This document shows positions 1-11,701 of a stretch of DNA of 64,000 nt, one piece after another; within the stretch, counting starts at the first letter, position 1; every line of letters begins with the position of its first letter. Location: positions 119,784,640 to 119,848,639 of the forward strand of contig NC_081410.1 of assembly GCF_030272615.1 (NCBI RefSeq), written 5' to 3'. Position numbers and translations under genes: made by a program. Below the pieces are notes generated by a model. It was not told the origin of the DNA and searched no databases. It was given only the letters and a program-made list of their open reading frames with translations. The DNA comes from Cryptomeria japonica. Its lineage: Eukaryota > Streptophyta > Pinopsida > Cupressales > Cupressaceae.

Positions 1-1889
1 ATAATTGATTGCCAAGATAATCCAATTCATGATGCACATCCTTGTCATGTTTCAGAAATACAAGACCCAATGCCACCATGCACTTTATTGCCATTACCTA
101 TTTTAGAGGACCCCATTCGAAGTCCCTCTTCCTCACGTTCAAGCATTGATTCCTTGCCAAAATCCATCAAAAATGTTCAAAGTGCATTTCCTTCATCCCA
201 AAACATTGAGCCCTTGTCAGAATCCTCCATGCATATCCAAAGTCCAACCCCATGTCAAGAGGATAATTTAGAGCATGAAGAAACGTGTCTTAAAATAGAT
301 CAAGATCAAGATTCTGAAACCTTATCATCCCATCCAATTGTTGACCAGGACCCCATGTTCCCAGACACTCACGATGATTCCCCTATTCTTGTCTATCCTA
401 TCCAAAGTCCTATTGACACTCCATTCCCCGAGCAAGATCAAGATATCCCAGTCCATCCAATCCCAAACGATCCCCTTACATTTCATGAAAAAAATGTCCT
501 TTCAAATCCCATTGACATTCCACTTCCTAAGAAAGATCAAGATATCCTTTCCATCCTTTATGATGATCCCATTAAAAGTCAAGAGCAAAGCACCTTTAAA
601 GAGGATTCCAATGATCTTCCTCCTTGTTAAGATCAAATTATTCCTTTGAATCCTCCACAAGATCCTTTTTTTCCTCCATCTCCTTGTCTTAATCCTCCAT
701 ATACACTCCAAGATCGCATTTCTTTTGATGATCCCATTATTTCTCCCATTCCATCTCTTGAAGAGCCTGTCATTGAACCATGTCCACTACACAATCCTAG
801 TCCCCCTCATGATCCTAATCCCCCTCATGATTCTAACGTGTCAGTGCAAGATGTTCATGAACCCTCGACATGCATAATGGGTTCTCCCACTTTGGTGCAA
901 TCCGATCCACTTCAAGATCTCATTATTTCTCTCATATCATATCCACCTCATAATGGACTCACGTCTTCGTCCCAAAGAAAAGAGTATCCTACAAGTCAAG
1001 CTATTCATAAAGGAAAAGGAGTAGATCTCCATAAGCAAGAATCCCTTCATGTTAAAGAAAATATTAAGGGTCATGGCCTCAGTGAAATTCCTCAAGACAT
1101 GGGTACCCCTACTAAATCCAACATCCGTTCAAAATCCAAACATATCCCTTCCCCATCATACTTTCCATCCATCTTAGGTCCTTATATCCCTTTGCCCTCT
1201 ATGCAAGGTCAGCAAAGGCACAAATCCTTGAGTAAACTTCATCCATCCAAAAGAACTCCATTTCATTCATATCCATCCATGCATTCCTTTCCCCCTCCAA
1301 GCAATTTGGACGTCAAGCATAAAAGTCATAAGTCTAAAAATCCACATGTATTCAAGGATCAACATGTCCAATCTAATCAACATGTCAAAGCAAAGAAAAT
1401 ATGATCCAAAAAGAAAAGGAAAAATCCAAAAGGTCACAAAGGCCCATTGGTAAAAAACAAAAGTCAAAATCTATATGGGTTCCTAAATCCCTTGTGCAAG
1501 CAATGCACTCCAAGGAACCACAAAAGCATGAAAAATCAAAAACCATTTGGATCCCTAAGCAACTCCTTGAAGCATAAAAGCCTAAAGAAACATCCAACTT
1601 GGCATTCAAAGTTGCTATTCCTCCATCCAACCCTCTCAAATTTGTTCCTCCATCACCTTCTTCATCCATTTTGGGCCCTTATGTCCCAAAATCCCAAGCT
1701 ATTCCTCCATCCAAATCTCACAATCTGAGATCCATTTTTCCTCCATCAATCCACCACCCGTCAAGGTGTGTGCTAATGTTGATCTTGCCTTCATTTCCAT
1801 CTACTGAAGCCCAATTCTTCCAATACTCTATCTATTATCCAATGCATATTTTCCATCCTTCGATCCCTTTGATCCCATCCTTTGCATAA
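1..1889 (+). pseudogene. Pro/Ser/His-rich reading frame, 3' part of a Ty3/gypsy-type element
   Basis: One frame is open from the window edge to a stop at 1402-1404, broken once at 628-630 (TAA). The reading then continues in another frame from about 1401 to 1889 with one more stop near 1577. The product is low-complexity, rich in Pro, Ser, His and Lys, with repeated Asp-Gln-Asp and Pro-rich patches, then a Lys-rich stretch containing two similar phrases, SIWVPKSLVQAM and TIWIPKQLLEA. No catalytic domain is visible. It sits upstream of an A-rich tract, a polypurine tract and an LTR on the same strand, so I read it as the extreme 3' coding part of a retrotransposon, not a host gene. The function is unknown and the frame is broken. 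The 5' part of the element lies outside the window. Confidence 0.5.
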
Positions 1890-4104
1890 ATCCTTGCCTT
1901 AGTTTCATCTTATTTTCCATGTCCTTATCCTACCAATGTCTTTGAGCATACTTATAAAGGTCATGGTTCATTTTTTTTCAAAGCTACTATCCAAACAAAA
2001 ATATGTTTAAGTCCTTCTTCCATCCCCTATCATGTGTCCATCTTCTATTGAAAAAGTCAAAATACAAAAAAAAAAAAGTGAGCAAAAAAAAGAGAAAAAA
2101 AGAAAAAAAACGTAACGCAAAAAATAATTCATCCACTAGTGAAAACCTGACAAACAGGCGCCTTGGGCAAGTACCATGATGAAAACCTAGCAAACAGGCG
2201 TCATGCGTAATCTATGAACTTCTTGCACACCACACTTGGGGGCAGGTTTCCTCCTTCGTATCCTATTGCCCTTCATTATCCTATCATACCATGTCACTAC
2301 CCTTCATATCCTATTGTCCCTCATGTCTAGTTTCCCTTTCCACCTTTGATCTTGACAAGGCTGAGGATCATCATGAGCATCGTGCATCTTGTTTGCAGCT
2401 TTTAATACATCATAGCTCTTGGTCTTTATTCATTTGCTTATTACAACCTTTCATCCATATTCCCTGGCTTATTGCAACTTTCTGCCACTATCCCTTAGCC
2501 TACCCCAACCTTCAGTCCATGTCCCTTATCCATTATTGGTCTTGCTTATCCTATCCATATCTTATCACTATCCATACACTCTTTTTCATTCCTTGATCTT
2601 GATCTAGCATAAGGACGCAAAATTTAAACATGGTTTCAAAAACCTCTTGACATGTCCCTCATGCCATGTCACTGCTTTACATTGTCATATCCAGTCTCTT
2701 GTCCCATCACGCAATAGCCCTTGAAAATTGCATCCGTATTGTCTCCATGATAAAAGGCCTTTGTCTTCCCTCTATCCACCATCATTTCAGAAAGCCTATT
2801 TATTCACCTGTCATATTCCTTGCCTTGCTAGACATTGGGGGCAAAAATCAAAATCCAAAAAAATCAAATAATGTCCTGAAAAAATCCCTAAAAATAAAAA
2901 AAATCATGAAAACATTCAAAAACATCAAAAAAATCATGTGTTCATTTTCAGCTAAAATGTCCTGAAAAAATCCCTAAAAATCATATAATGTCCTGAAAAA
3001 ATCCCTAAAAATTGAATAATGTCCTGAAAAAATCCCTAAAAAAGTCAAATAAAGTCCTGAAAAACGAACAAAAAATTTTCAAAACATCAAAATCCAAAAA
3101 CAATTCCTTTGGTATTTTGCATTTTGTCAATAAATGGTCCCCTTTGTGCATAGACAGATCGCTGAGCATACATCCAACGACAATCAATCAAACATTGTGC
3201 TTTAATGAAATCATGCATTAATAGATGAACTTTTCAATCAAACTAGACATTCAAATTGATCAAAATTGTCATGTCAATCAATCAACATCAATATCATTTG
3301 TCCTTGCCACTATTATCATGGGTCTTATACAGGGTGTGGTATACTCAAAACCAGACTGTGTCCTGGTACCGCATTCCCTGAAACCAGACAGCATGATCAT
3401 TCTTGTTTTCCACCTTTGATAATGGCGATTAGACTGTTTGTTTGACTTGGTCGAATTTGTGTGTCTTATCTTTTTACTAATTTATCTTTGGCTTTGATCA
3501 TGTTCCCATGTTGCTCGATGATGTCACTAAGTGATTTAGAGTGACCGGGATGGTTCATGGTCCCTTTCCTTGTTTGTTGTTTGTGGAATGTTTGTCACAA
3601 ATTGGGGCAACTATATCATTGGGTGTCTATGATAAGTACGTTCACTTTGTGAGCGCCGCACATACCTCAACCCTTGATGTATGCACCCTAGGATTTTTCA
3701 CTCATTCCTTGTGTGCGATGTGTCTGTCTTTTGCAAAAGAGGTTGCGTTCCAGCTCTGGCCTTCAATGCCATGATGCTCTGCATCTGCTTTTCTACAATA
3801 AATAAAGGTTCTCACCTACTTATGTGCATTTGCGAAAGCAAGTTTTCCTTCATCTCTAACTGTCCTCTATCTAATTTCTTCTTACTAACATTTCTTCCGT
3901 CAGTCTTGGCTTGTCCTTTGTGCATCCGACCTTCGATTTTTGATCCGTTCGAACCTATCATCTTCTGTCATTCTTATCGATCACTTGGCCTCTTTTCTGG
4001 ATTTTTCTGGCCAATTCCTCGAGGGGGCATGCATATGTCATTGTTATTGTCTGGGGCATTTTCATTATTGTTCTTTGAAACAATGCTTAGAATCGCATTG
4101 TCTC
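1890..4104 (+). other. Non-coding 3' tail of the same retrotransposon
   Basis: This stretch lies between the broken frame and the polypurine tract. It contains a poly-A/AG tract (about 2050-2110) and a 20-bp motif (GAAAACCT.(A/G)CAAACAGGCG) at 2141-2160 and again at 2181-2200, a 40-bp period. Phrases like TTGGGGGCA occur near 2237 and 2835. There is also a minisatellite, listed separately. Short open frames in it (for example 3541-3774) have no recognisable domains and I do not call them genes. Confidence 0.5.
2865..3065 (+). repeat. Minisatellite, about 27-bp unit (AATGTCCTGAAAAAATCCCT)
   Basis: The unit AATGTCCTGAAAAAATCCCTAAAAA-type recurs near 2868, 2955, 2986, 3018 and 3050 with small changes. 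The first unit is separated from the rest by a related A-rich spacer. It lies in the non-coding tail of the retrotransposon. Confidence 0.75.
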
Positions 4105-4118
4105 AAAGAGGGGCAAAA
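4105..4118 (+). promoter_or_regulatory. Polypurine tract (plus-strand primer) of retrotransposon
   Basis: The sequence AAAGAGGGGCAAAA lies directly before an LTR head TGTAGATGTCTAAAA. The same tract in reverse complement lies beside the LTR head of the 16-kb element at 14959-14972, which supports the assignment. Confidence 0.8.
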
Positions 4119-5560
4119 TGTAGATGTCTAAAAATGGTCAACGCTTGTGGAGTCATACTTTAACATTTGCGCATTGCCTTATTTTAGGGTTCTTGCGTTG
4201 CATTAACATTTCTTCTATGTTGCGCACTTGGTCTTTATCATTTGCGAGCATCGAGTCCTCCTTCTACATTCCTCATTTTTCTCTCTTTTGAATTAGGTCT
4301 TGTCGATAGAAATCTTCAGTCATGATTTTGGTCAATCTTATCCTATCGCATCATGGTGTGTACTCATTTATCATCATTTTGGACATCGTCAATCCTAATT
4401 GATGATAGAATTAGGGTTTTGTCCTCTTGTCAATCTCGTCATTTTGCAATCGATTTGTCATCGATCCTCGTCCTTGTCAATCTTGTCATTTTGCGATCGA
4501 TTCGTCGTCGATCCTTGTCCTGGTCAATCTTGTCATTTTGTGATCGATTTGTCATCGATCGTTGTCCTTTTCAATCATGTCAATTTGGATCGATTAGTCA
4601 TTGTTCCTCGTCAATTGGCACCTATCAATTTGATCTCCTTGTCAATCTTGGTCAATTTGTCATTGATTTTTGTCAACCAATCTCAATCATTTATCAACAT
4701 TGGTCCTTTGCCAATCAAAATCATGATCGAATCGACATTATTGTCTTGACCTAATTCCTTGTCCTCTTATTTTTAGGGTTTTATGATTTGATCATTAAAT
4801 CCTTTTCTTCTTCTTGGTGGGTTAAATAAATCTATTTATTTAGTCCTAGGTCTTTTCATGAATTAATTAATGGATGAAAACCTATTAATTAATTCACTTA
4901 ATTTCTATTTCATCTTTTTCCTCAATTTTCCAATTTACTAATTTCTCCTAATTCCTAATTTCTATTTCTCCTATTTTCTTCAATTTTTTCTAATTTTTCC
5001 CCTAATTTTCTCCTATGTTTGTGCTTCCATTTGTTGCAATCATGGAGGCTATTTTCTCTCTTCCCTTTTGTCATGGGAAAGGCATTTTAATCTTGTCATA
5101 ATTTGTCATAATTGTTGTCAATCAATCAATTTTGCATAGAAAATGTCAATTTTGTCATAATTTGTCATATTTGTCATTCTTGATTTGAAATTTCCTTTCA
5201 AATCTCTTCATGCTAATCTTGTCATCTCTCCAATTTGTCTATAAATTGGATGATTTTCTTCAATCAAAGGAATCAATCACATTTTCAATCAATCAACCAC
5301 GCTTCTAGTATCCTTATGCTACAATTTTCATCTTGTCAATCTTGCTTGCTTTCATACTTGCATTTTGCACTTGTAGGTGAGATCCACAAACAAAGTAATT
5401 CGAAGGAGAAAGAAGGACAATGGAGGAACAATGAAGGAGATACATGCTTTGGTTTGCATTTTATTTTAGTATTTCATCTTCATGCCTTTATTGATTGTAT
5501 TAGGATTTTTTATCATTGCAATCTAGTTTTTTGTGGTTGAGTTAATTTAATATTGCTTTG
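4119..5560 (+). repeat. 3' LTR of the plus-strand gypsy-type element (right end uncertain)
   Basis: The LTR starts TGTAGATGTCTAAAA just after the polypurine tract. Its head resembles the TGTAGACACCTAAA heads of the other LTRs in the window. The upstream part (about 4380-4720) has many degenerate GTCAATCTTGTCATTTTG-type repeats. A TATA-like box is at 5239-5248. No matching 5' LTR is in the window, so the right boundary is an estimate made where copia-like sequence begins. Confidence 0.6.
5239..5248 (+). promoter_or_regulatory. TATA-like box of the LTR
   Basis: CTATAAATTG lies in the promoter-proximal part of the LTR, followed by a CAATCA-rich leader. It is a sequence match only. Confidence 0.4.
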
Positions 5561-5579
5561 ATGCATTCCATTTTCCTAG

Positions 5580-5985
5580 TTACAGTTGGTATTCATCCCC
5601 ATCGTAGTTTTTCCCATTTGGGTTTCCACGTTAAAAATCATTGTGTCAAGTGGTGAATGGTTTTTGTGGTTATGTTTTGGTATGGTTAATCTAATTAGAT
5701 GTGTTAAGATGACCAATAGTAATATGAAATGTGCTTTTACTAATGTTAGTAAAGTGGTTTGATATTTTGGTTAAATGGTTTGAGAGTTTCAGATCTGTTA
5801 TACTGTTATTTTGGTATGCTAGTCAATCGGTTAACTTGATAGTGCTATTGTAGTTTGTAGTTCAGTGTTTGAACCAGTTAGTTCAGAGATTGATTTATGA
5901 GATGGGTTTTGAGTTTGGTGAAAGTTTAGTTGGTTATTATATCTACTAATTCACCCCCCCCCTTCCCTCTCGGTAGTTGTCTGGA
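5580..5985 (+). repeat. Partial Ty1/copia LTR
   Basis: The phrases GTAGTTTTTCCCATTTGGG and TTTCCACGTTAAAAATC, followed later by a C-rich run with CTCTCGGTAGTTGTC, are characteristic of the R-U5 part of plant copia LTRs. No copia coding region or primer-binding site adjoins it, so this is a fragment. Confidence 0.65.
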
Positions 5986-6999
5986 TCCTTATTGATTCAT
6001 CATATCATCAGTTTGTTGACCAATATGGGAAACTTGGGTCCAAACATATATGACAACCAATGAGCCTCATAGAGTCAAAATTCAATTAGCATAGAGATAG
6101 ACATGATAACTTGAACACCTTTGGGAAATTAATTTTACCTGGTAGGGTTATGAACAATAACTTCATGAATTCACGTGATTTCAATTAAATTAAAATTTGT
6201 TACACCTTCAGCTAAGAGATGTTACTTTTGTAAGCGTCAACCTGTTTGTTAATCCAGATACACAACCCAGTTAGAGGTCATGCGAGTTAGGGGAAGCCTA
6301 TGGTGCATGACCGATTAGGGATTTGTGTAGGATTATCCACCAGATCAGATGGCATGAGTTAGAATTTTTGTTACCTCCCTGCGAAGGGTCAAGCCAATCC
6401 AATCGGATATGGCACAGGGGACTAGTAAGTCCATGGTTGGGTGGAAAAGCACCCTAATGATACTTTCCCTCCTCATTGGTCTGTTGTTAAAGTTATGAAA
6501 GTTCAGAATATTGGCATCTGGAAAAATGTATATTCTAAACCTCTCTTTTCATTTAGTTTGAAATTTTAAAGTTTTCATTTGTATGTACTATTTTGCCTAT
6601 AGCGTAGATCTTTGTTCAATACAATTTTCAGTTCAATGTTGTTAACGAAAAAAAAAAGGTTCCAAGTTTTCCTTTCTTTTCAGCTACAAAGATGTAAATG
6701 TTGTTATTTCAAATTTGCATAGGTTGTTGCATGTAACAAAAAGGAGTTTTGGCTAAGTGATCAATCAAGGCTTGGCCTTTAAATGCTTTTTGAGAGGTAA
6801 ATTTTAAGGTGAAATTTTGTTAATAACATAACTCAATTAGCAAGATGTCATGAAAATTATATTTTAGAGAAAAAGATGTTTCAAGAGTCAAATTTGATGA
6901 TGACATGCATTTTAGCATTAAGGAGACAATGTCTCAACTTTTGTGTTGTGAATACAATACCAAGACATTGTCTCTCAGTTGCAATATATCAAACCTTGT
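5986..6999. other. No gene recognised
   Basis: AT-rich sequence with a short poly-A run near 6648. No conserved domain, LTR head or other element boundary was identified in it. Confidence 0.4.
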
Positions 7000-8474
7000 A
7001 ATCGAGTAAAGTGTGGCTTATATAATACACAACACGTTCTTTACCATCATCATCATGTTGTGCTAATAAAGCTACAAGGACATTAGATTAAGCATCAATG
7101 TAAAGTAGAAAAGGACGGTTATAAAATGTTGGTTGTAAGATAGGAGGATTTGCAAAGTAACCTATTGAATATTCAAAGGATTTTTCATAATACAGACTCC
7201 ATTCAAAAGTACTATCCTTTTCAAGCAAGTAAGTGAAAGGAAAGGTTCAATCTACAAGTTGTGGAACAAATCTACGAATGGCCTAGATCTTTCCTTATAG
7301 TCTTAACAAAGTTGAGAAATATTTCTAAGAGGTGGCATGTCAACTATAGAATCATTTTTTTTTGTATTTACTTCATTGTCATGATGCAAACTAATGAATC
7401 CTAATATTTTTCCACTATGAACACCAATAACACATTTTCAAGGATTCAAGTGCATGTTATATTTATGAGTGTGGTCAAAGATTTGATGAAGTATTTTGAC
7501 ACGATCCTAGAGAAAAATAGGTTTGACCAAGATATCTTCAACATAGTCCTCTAATATTTCATACATATAATCATGAAAGATAAGAGTCATAGCACATTGG
7601 TATGTTGCACCAATATTCTTTAAGCCAAAAGGCATGAAAACCCAACAAAATATTCCCATTATGTTATAAAAGTTGTTTTATATTGATCATGGGGATTAAT
7701 AAAGATTTGATTGCATCCAAAGAAGTCATCTATAAAGGACAACAGGGCATGACCTGTAGTGGGATCAATAATTATATCAATGTTTGGGAGGGGACAAACA
7801 TCTTTTAAGGAATATTTGATAACATCTCTAAAGTTAATGCACATTTGAATATGACTGTTTGGTTTAGCAACAACAACTATGTTTGAGATCCAAGGAGAAT
7901 AGCCAATGGGGTGAATAAAGTCAGCTTCTAGGACCTTCTCAATCTCATCCTTAACCAACAATGCAATCTTGGGGTTCATTTTTTGAATATTCTGTTTAAC
8001 AAGCTTGGCATCAAGATCCACCACGATATTATGAGTCACAATTTGATGGTTAGTGTTAGGTTTCTCTAAATAGTTCCAAGAAAAGAGCTCACCACATATT
8101 GAACCTAAATCAAATATATCCAATTCATATAAAAGAGGAGAATATTTGTATTGTTTGTCAACATCGAAGCATTTTCCAATTTTAATCACCTTTTTAGGAT
8201 TATTTGGATCCATCAAGACATTATTAGTATTTTTTATAAGAAGAATATTACATCTAGGAACATCCAACAAATGGGAGATTTGTCGAGTCATTTCCAAGGT
8301 ATCATTTGATAATTCAACTTTTCTCCCAAAGTATGCTTCAACATTTAAACAATAGGGAAATCCATGATTATGACGATATTGAGGGAGGTTATTGTAAGCC
8401 CCTATAAATTCGATTAAGGAATCAACCATTGAAAATATGTCAAATGAAAGTATGCTAAAAGTGGAACTAACATC
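7000..8474 (-). pseudogene. Ty3/gypsy reverse transcriptase remnant (element A)
   Basis: Reading leftward from 8429, the minus strand encodes a gypsy-type linker and reverse transcriptase N-terminus. Recognisable phrases include the segment before RT (QKMNPKIALLVKDEIEK), SPWISNIVVVAKPN, INFRDV, the PLPNIDIIIDPTTGHALLSF block and the fingers/palm piece HDQYKTTF. Further left (about 7400-7659) in another frame comes MPFGLKN-like sequence and the catalytic motif as YVED rather than YVDD, then RNase H-connection-like sequence to about 7000. Frameshifts and several stops make it inactive. Its right side continues beyond two insertions in the protease remnant at 11702-12655, so both belong to one older element. 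Start is not defined. Confidence 0.85.
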
Positions 8475-8491
8475 AATTAAGTGAGGATTAA
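8475..8491. repeat. Target-site duplication, left copy (17 bp)
   Basis: AATTAAGTGAGGATTAA here is repeated exactly at 10301-10317, flanking the retroposon 8492-10300. One or two leading A bases on the right copy could belong to the poly-A tail. Confidence 0.9.
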
Positions 8492-9016
8492 CCCGTTAAT
8501 GGGTCCTGGAGTGTTAGTCCCCTTTCGGAACCAGCAAAAGACGAGGCTAAATGGGAACAGCCAACAAAGGAGTGGATTAAAATTAATTTTGATGGGGCCT
8601 CTAGGGGGAATCTGGGTATCTCAGGAGTGGGAGTAGTTGCAAGAGATGATAAAGGGGTTATCCTATTCAAGGGGGCTTGACGACTACAGAATGGGACAAA
8701 TAACGAAGCGAAAGCACAGGCGGCACTAATGGCTACGGAATTGGCCATAAACATGAAAGTGTCAAAATTACATTTGGAAGGGGATTCCCAAGTGGTTATC
8801 AACACAATAGCGAAAGGTAACACCCCTTCATGGAAACTATCTCATTGGGTGGAGATAATACGCGAAAAACTCACCTCTTTTGAAGCTTTTGGGGTTTCCC
8901 ATGTCAGGAGAAGTGCTAATGCAGTGGCGGACCTCCTCTCAAATGCTAGATGTGATATGACATGCCAAGTGGCCAAGTGGTGGAAGGGTAATGGTAGTGT
9001 ATGGAAGTGGTATTAA
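8492..9016 (+). pseudogene. LINE-type RNase H domain, retroposon copy 1
   Basis: One frame of 175 codons is open from the element's first base to TAA at 9014-9016, with a single internal TGA at 8678-8680. It matches the RNase H-like domain found at the C-terminus of plant LINE ORF2 proteins, which degrades the RNA of RNA-DNA hybrids. The four acidic catalytic positions are visible: Asp in NFDGAS, Glu in NNEAKA, Asp in LEGDSQ and Asp in NAVADLLS. There is no in-frame reverse transcriptase upstream because the element begins here, and no clear start codon is needed to explain the frame. The homologous frame in copy 2 has the same four residues. The one stop makes this copy probably inactive. 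Confidence 0.85.
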
Positions 9017-9349
9017 TGCAGTTCGTGAAGCTACAAACCAGTAAGCACGGTAGACGGCTCGCAAGGACAAGTAATCACTATCACTGACATAATAATTAAT
9101 GTGGCAGTTCAAAAGCACAGAGTCGTGGTTCGAGACAATGGCGGTGGGCAGGCGGTGGGCAGGAAATCTGCCATGAATTCTCTTTCCATTTATTTCACAG
9201 ACCATGCATTTATACCTAGTCGCAAACGACGTCGGATTTATAACTAATTTGAAATTCGTGCAATGTATTCACCAAAAACTGGATTAATGAAGGTTGTTTG
9301 TGTCTTTGCAGTTTAGTTTTTATGGTTTAACAGGTTGCGAGCAGGTTCA

Positions 9350-10045
9350 ATGGAGGCTAATTTCACGCTTCGAACAGAGAAGAAATTGGTCCCCTTCCTG
9401 GGAACGGTTTCAGACAAGCGTCTGCAAGGTCTTTTCAAATAAAAGGAAGATAAGTTGTGGAGTGCTGCTCGGTTAATGTTGGAGGAGGAATTGGTGCATA
9501 TCCATTTCTGGTACAGAACAAATATGGAGGTCTGCTCTTTGATAATGGCCTGGGCGTGTGAATTCGAGCCCGAAGTGGAGAAAGTCAAGCTAACAATGAA
9601 AAAGCTTGTTGATGGGGATTACTTAATTAATCTTGATTCCATCCTAGAATGGGTGATCCCCCAGATAGGAATTCGCATCTGGGAAGGTGAAGCAGAGGAG
9701 GAGATACTTCCGTTTGTCAGGGGACCAGAGAGTCGTTTAAAGGAGCAATGCAGGGAACGAGCTCGCATTGGTTGGGAAGCCATGAAGCTTTGTGTCAAGT
9801 TGATATGAACAGATGAGGTCCTTAAGGCACTTAAGGTGGTGGCGCGCATGGAGGTGGGAAGAGAACTCTAGGACCGATTCGAGGAGGGGAGAGCGATACA
9901 GTTCCTAGCTAGCCTGGAAGGTGACCCAGACTTTGGGAACTTGGATTGTATTCCGAAGATGAAGTCTGAAGCGGCCAAAGGGAAAGCCTTGGTAGATATT
10001 GATTATGAGGAGAGGAAGATGCCGAACTAGAGCGACTTAGATTGA
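9350..10045 (+). pseudogene. Unrecognised ORF downstream of RNase H, retroposon copy 1
   Basis: From ATG at 9350 the frame can be followed through 232 codons including the final TGA, without indels, with internal stops at 9440-9442, 9806-9808, one near 9871 and 10028-10030. The product would be acidic and mostly helical-looking, with landmarks ANFTLRTEKKLVPFLG near the start, LMLEEELVHIHF, MAWACEFEPEVEK, IRIWEGEAEEEILPF, RIGWEAMKLC and FLASLEGDPDF. I recognise no family. Copy 2 encodes a clearly homologous frame (35032-35728, minus), so it is a stable part of the element. No zinc finger, kinase, RT or endonuclease motif is visible. Its position after RNase H is unusual for a plant LINE. Confidence 0.7.
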
Positions 10046-10300
10046 GCGGTCACGGTGCAAAAATCTGTGTTTTTTGCTTTCTGCCTTCGTTGGTTTTTAA
10101 AAAAAAAAAAACTTTTATGGATTACTGTAATATTTCGTGCATGAATGCATAGTACTATGTTACTTCTTTTTCTGGTTTTGTTGGAACTCTGCATAGCAGG
10201 TTTGAACTGAATTTGGGCTGATGTTGATATCCGTTTGGCCCTTGTAGATTGTAGCTTTTTTCTTGAAAAATAATATATCCAAAATTACCGATTAAAAAAA

Positions 10301-10317
10301 AATTAAGTGAGGATTAA
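10301..10317. repeat. Target-site duplication, right copy (17 bp)
   Basis: Exact repeat of 8475-8491, immediately after the A run of the retroposon. Confidence 0.9.
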
Positions 10318-10327
10318 TTATAGGAAG

Positions 10328-11701
10328 TGTACACACATAAATTTTTCCACTAAATTAAATAAATATTTAATATTTATTTGATACACTAATATTCCTCTAT
10401 TAATTAATTCATTCAATCCCCGTTTTGCTATTTTAATTAAATAAATTACATAAATTTATTGAAATTAAAATCTCTATCTATAACCCAGTTATTAAATAAA
10501 TCTAATTTATTTAATTTCCCTCATTCCTCTCATTTAAATAAATCAACATTTATTTAAAAACACAAATCAAATTAACCCCTTTCCTCATTTAAATAAATAA
10601 ATATTTATTTAAATCTCTAAATCCCACCCCACTTGCATTTTCCTACAAATGCAAGTTGCACCAATAAATAGATTTTATTTCTAAATAAAATCCCATTTTC
10701 TCTCACCCACCAAACCCACTTGCATCCTAAACCCCTTCTAGATTCTTCTAATCCATTCCAAATTAGCCTAATCCCCCTCCCTAATTATTGTCACGTTCCC
10801 AAGCAAAGAGAAGTCACTTCTCAAAGCCTTTAAAGTCTTTGAAATGCATTAGAGGATTTTTATCCTTCAACAAGTTAACCCCCAAAGTCTTCTAAACCAT
10901 TTACGGCTCTTACAGGTCTCTTCAAGCATTTATTGCTTTGACCATGGTTATCCCCATTAACTCTTGCACGAGAGTTTATCCATTGGATAAAGGCATTATT
11001 CATTGGATAAAAGCTTTATTCACTAACTCAAGCCTAACCAAACCCTCCCAAGGTAACTTTCATGTCATCTCAAGCATTTAATGATTCTTCCCTCTCCTCT
11101 CAAGCCATCTCATGTTGATATTTGTCATCATGGGATTGATTAACTTTCAATCCTAGCCCTTGTTAAGATTATTCAATCTTGACCATCCATTGCTCTATTT
11201 CCCCTATAAATAGAGCTCTTATTCTTCATTTTTTAGGACCAGAAGTCATTTGTGCATCAAACTTATAGTCATTTTAGAGAGCATTAAAAAGCACTTGCAT
11301 TGTTATTATTCTAACATTTACATAGACTATTTAGGTGTTTTTTAATAGTAAATCATTTACACTTGCATAAGCATTTGTTTTCATTTTCACAACCATCTTG
11401 AATCTTCATATGGCATCCATGGATAATGCAAAAAGATGAGAGTTGCATTCATGTGGGACTTGGAGAGGAGAGTAACAAGGGAGGAATATCTATGAGCATT
11501 TTGGGGAGAATCTTAGGGGGCTTTCTTTCCCTTTTTCGTTTATGTATGCTTCTTATTGTATGCTTTATATCTCTCTTGATATGCATGTTAAGGTTTTTAG
11601 GTTCATTTGTGTTTCGTTTTGGTTGTGACTAATCTACTAACATTTGAGCTTGTCTTTTGTACCTTGTGCCCCTTTTGACGTGCATCGAGAAGAGATTTAC
11701 A
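10328..11701 (+). mobile_element. Probable solo LTR (LTR B) inside element A
   Basis: The segment starts TGTACACACATAAA and ends TTACA. It is flanked by GGAAG (10323-10327) and AGAAG (11702-11706), a 5-bp duplication with one mismatch. It contains AT-rich near-palindromes (10340-10680) and a TATA box at 11204-11213. Element A coding sequence stops at its right edge and resumes to its left, with a one-base frame change, which supports insertion of a separate unit. No internal coding region is present. Exact ends are moderately certain. Confidence 0.6.
11204..11213 (+). promoter_or_regulatory. TATA box of LTR B
   Basis: CTATAAATAG follows a CCC run and precedes a leader-like region, as in an LTR promoter. 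Confidence 0.5.

Larger units (their letters stand above)
8492..10300 (+). mobile_element. 1.8-kb poly-A retroposon, copy 1 (RNase H + unknown ORF)
   Basis: The element is bounded by 17-bp target duplications and ends in a short A run, the marks of target-primed (LINE-type) insertion. It carries an RNase H frame from its first base, a 333-bp gap, a second frame of about 230 codons, then a 3' region ending in TATCCAAAATTACCGATT plus A. It is inserted in element A. Copy 2 (34780-36571, minus) starts at the same terminus and ends with a homologous 3' end. There is no endonuclease or reverse transcriptase, so it would depend on enzymes supplied from elsewhere. It could be a 5'-truncated LINE or a distinct non-autonomous element. 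Confidence 0.85.

Noticed and set aside
1-1404. Proline-rich host protein
   Set aside because: A stop, a frameshift, and the adjoining polypurine tract and LTR on the same strand point to a retrotransposon remnant.
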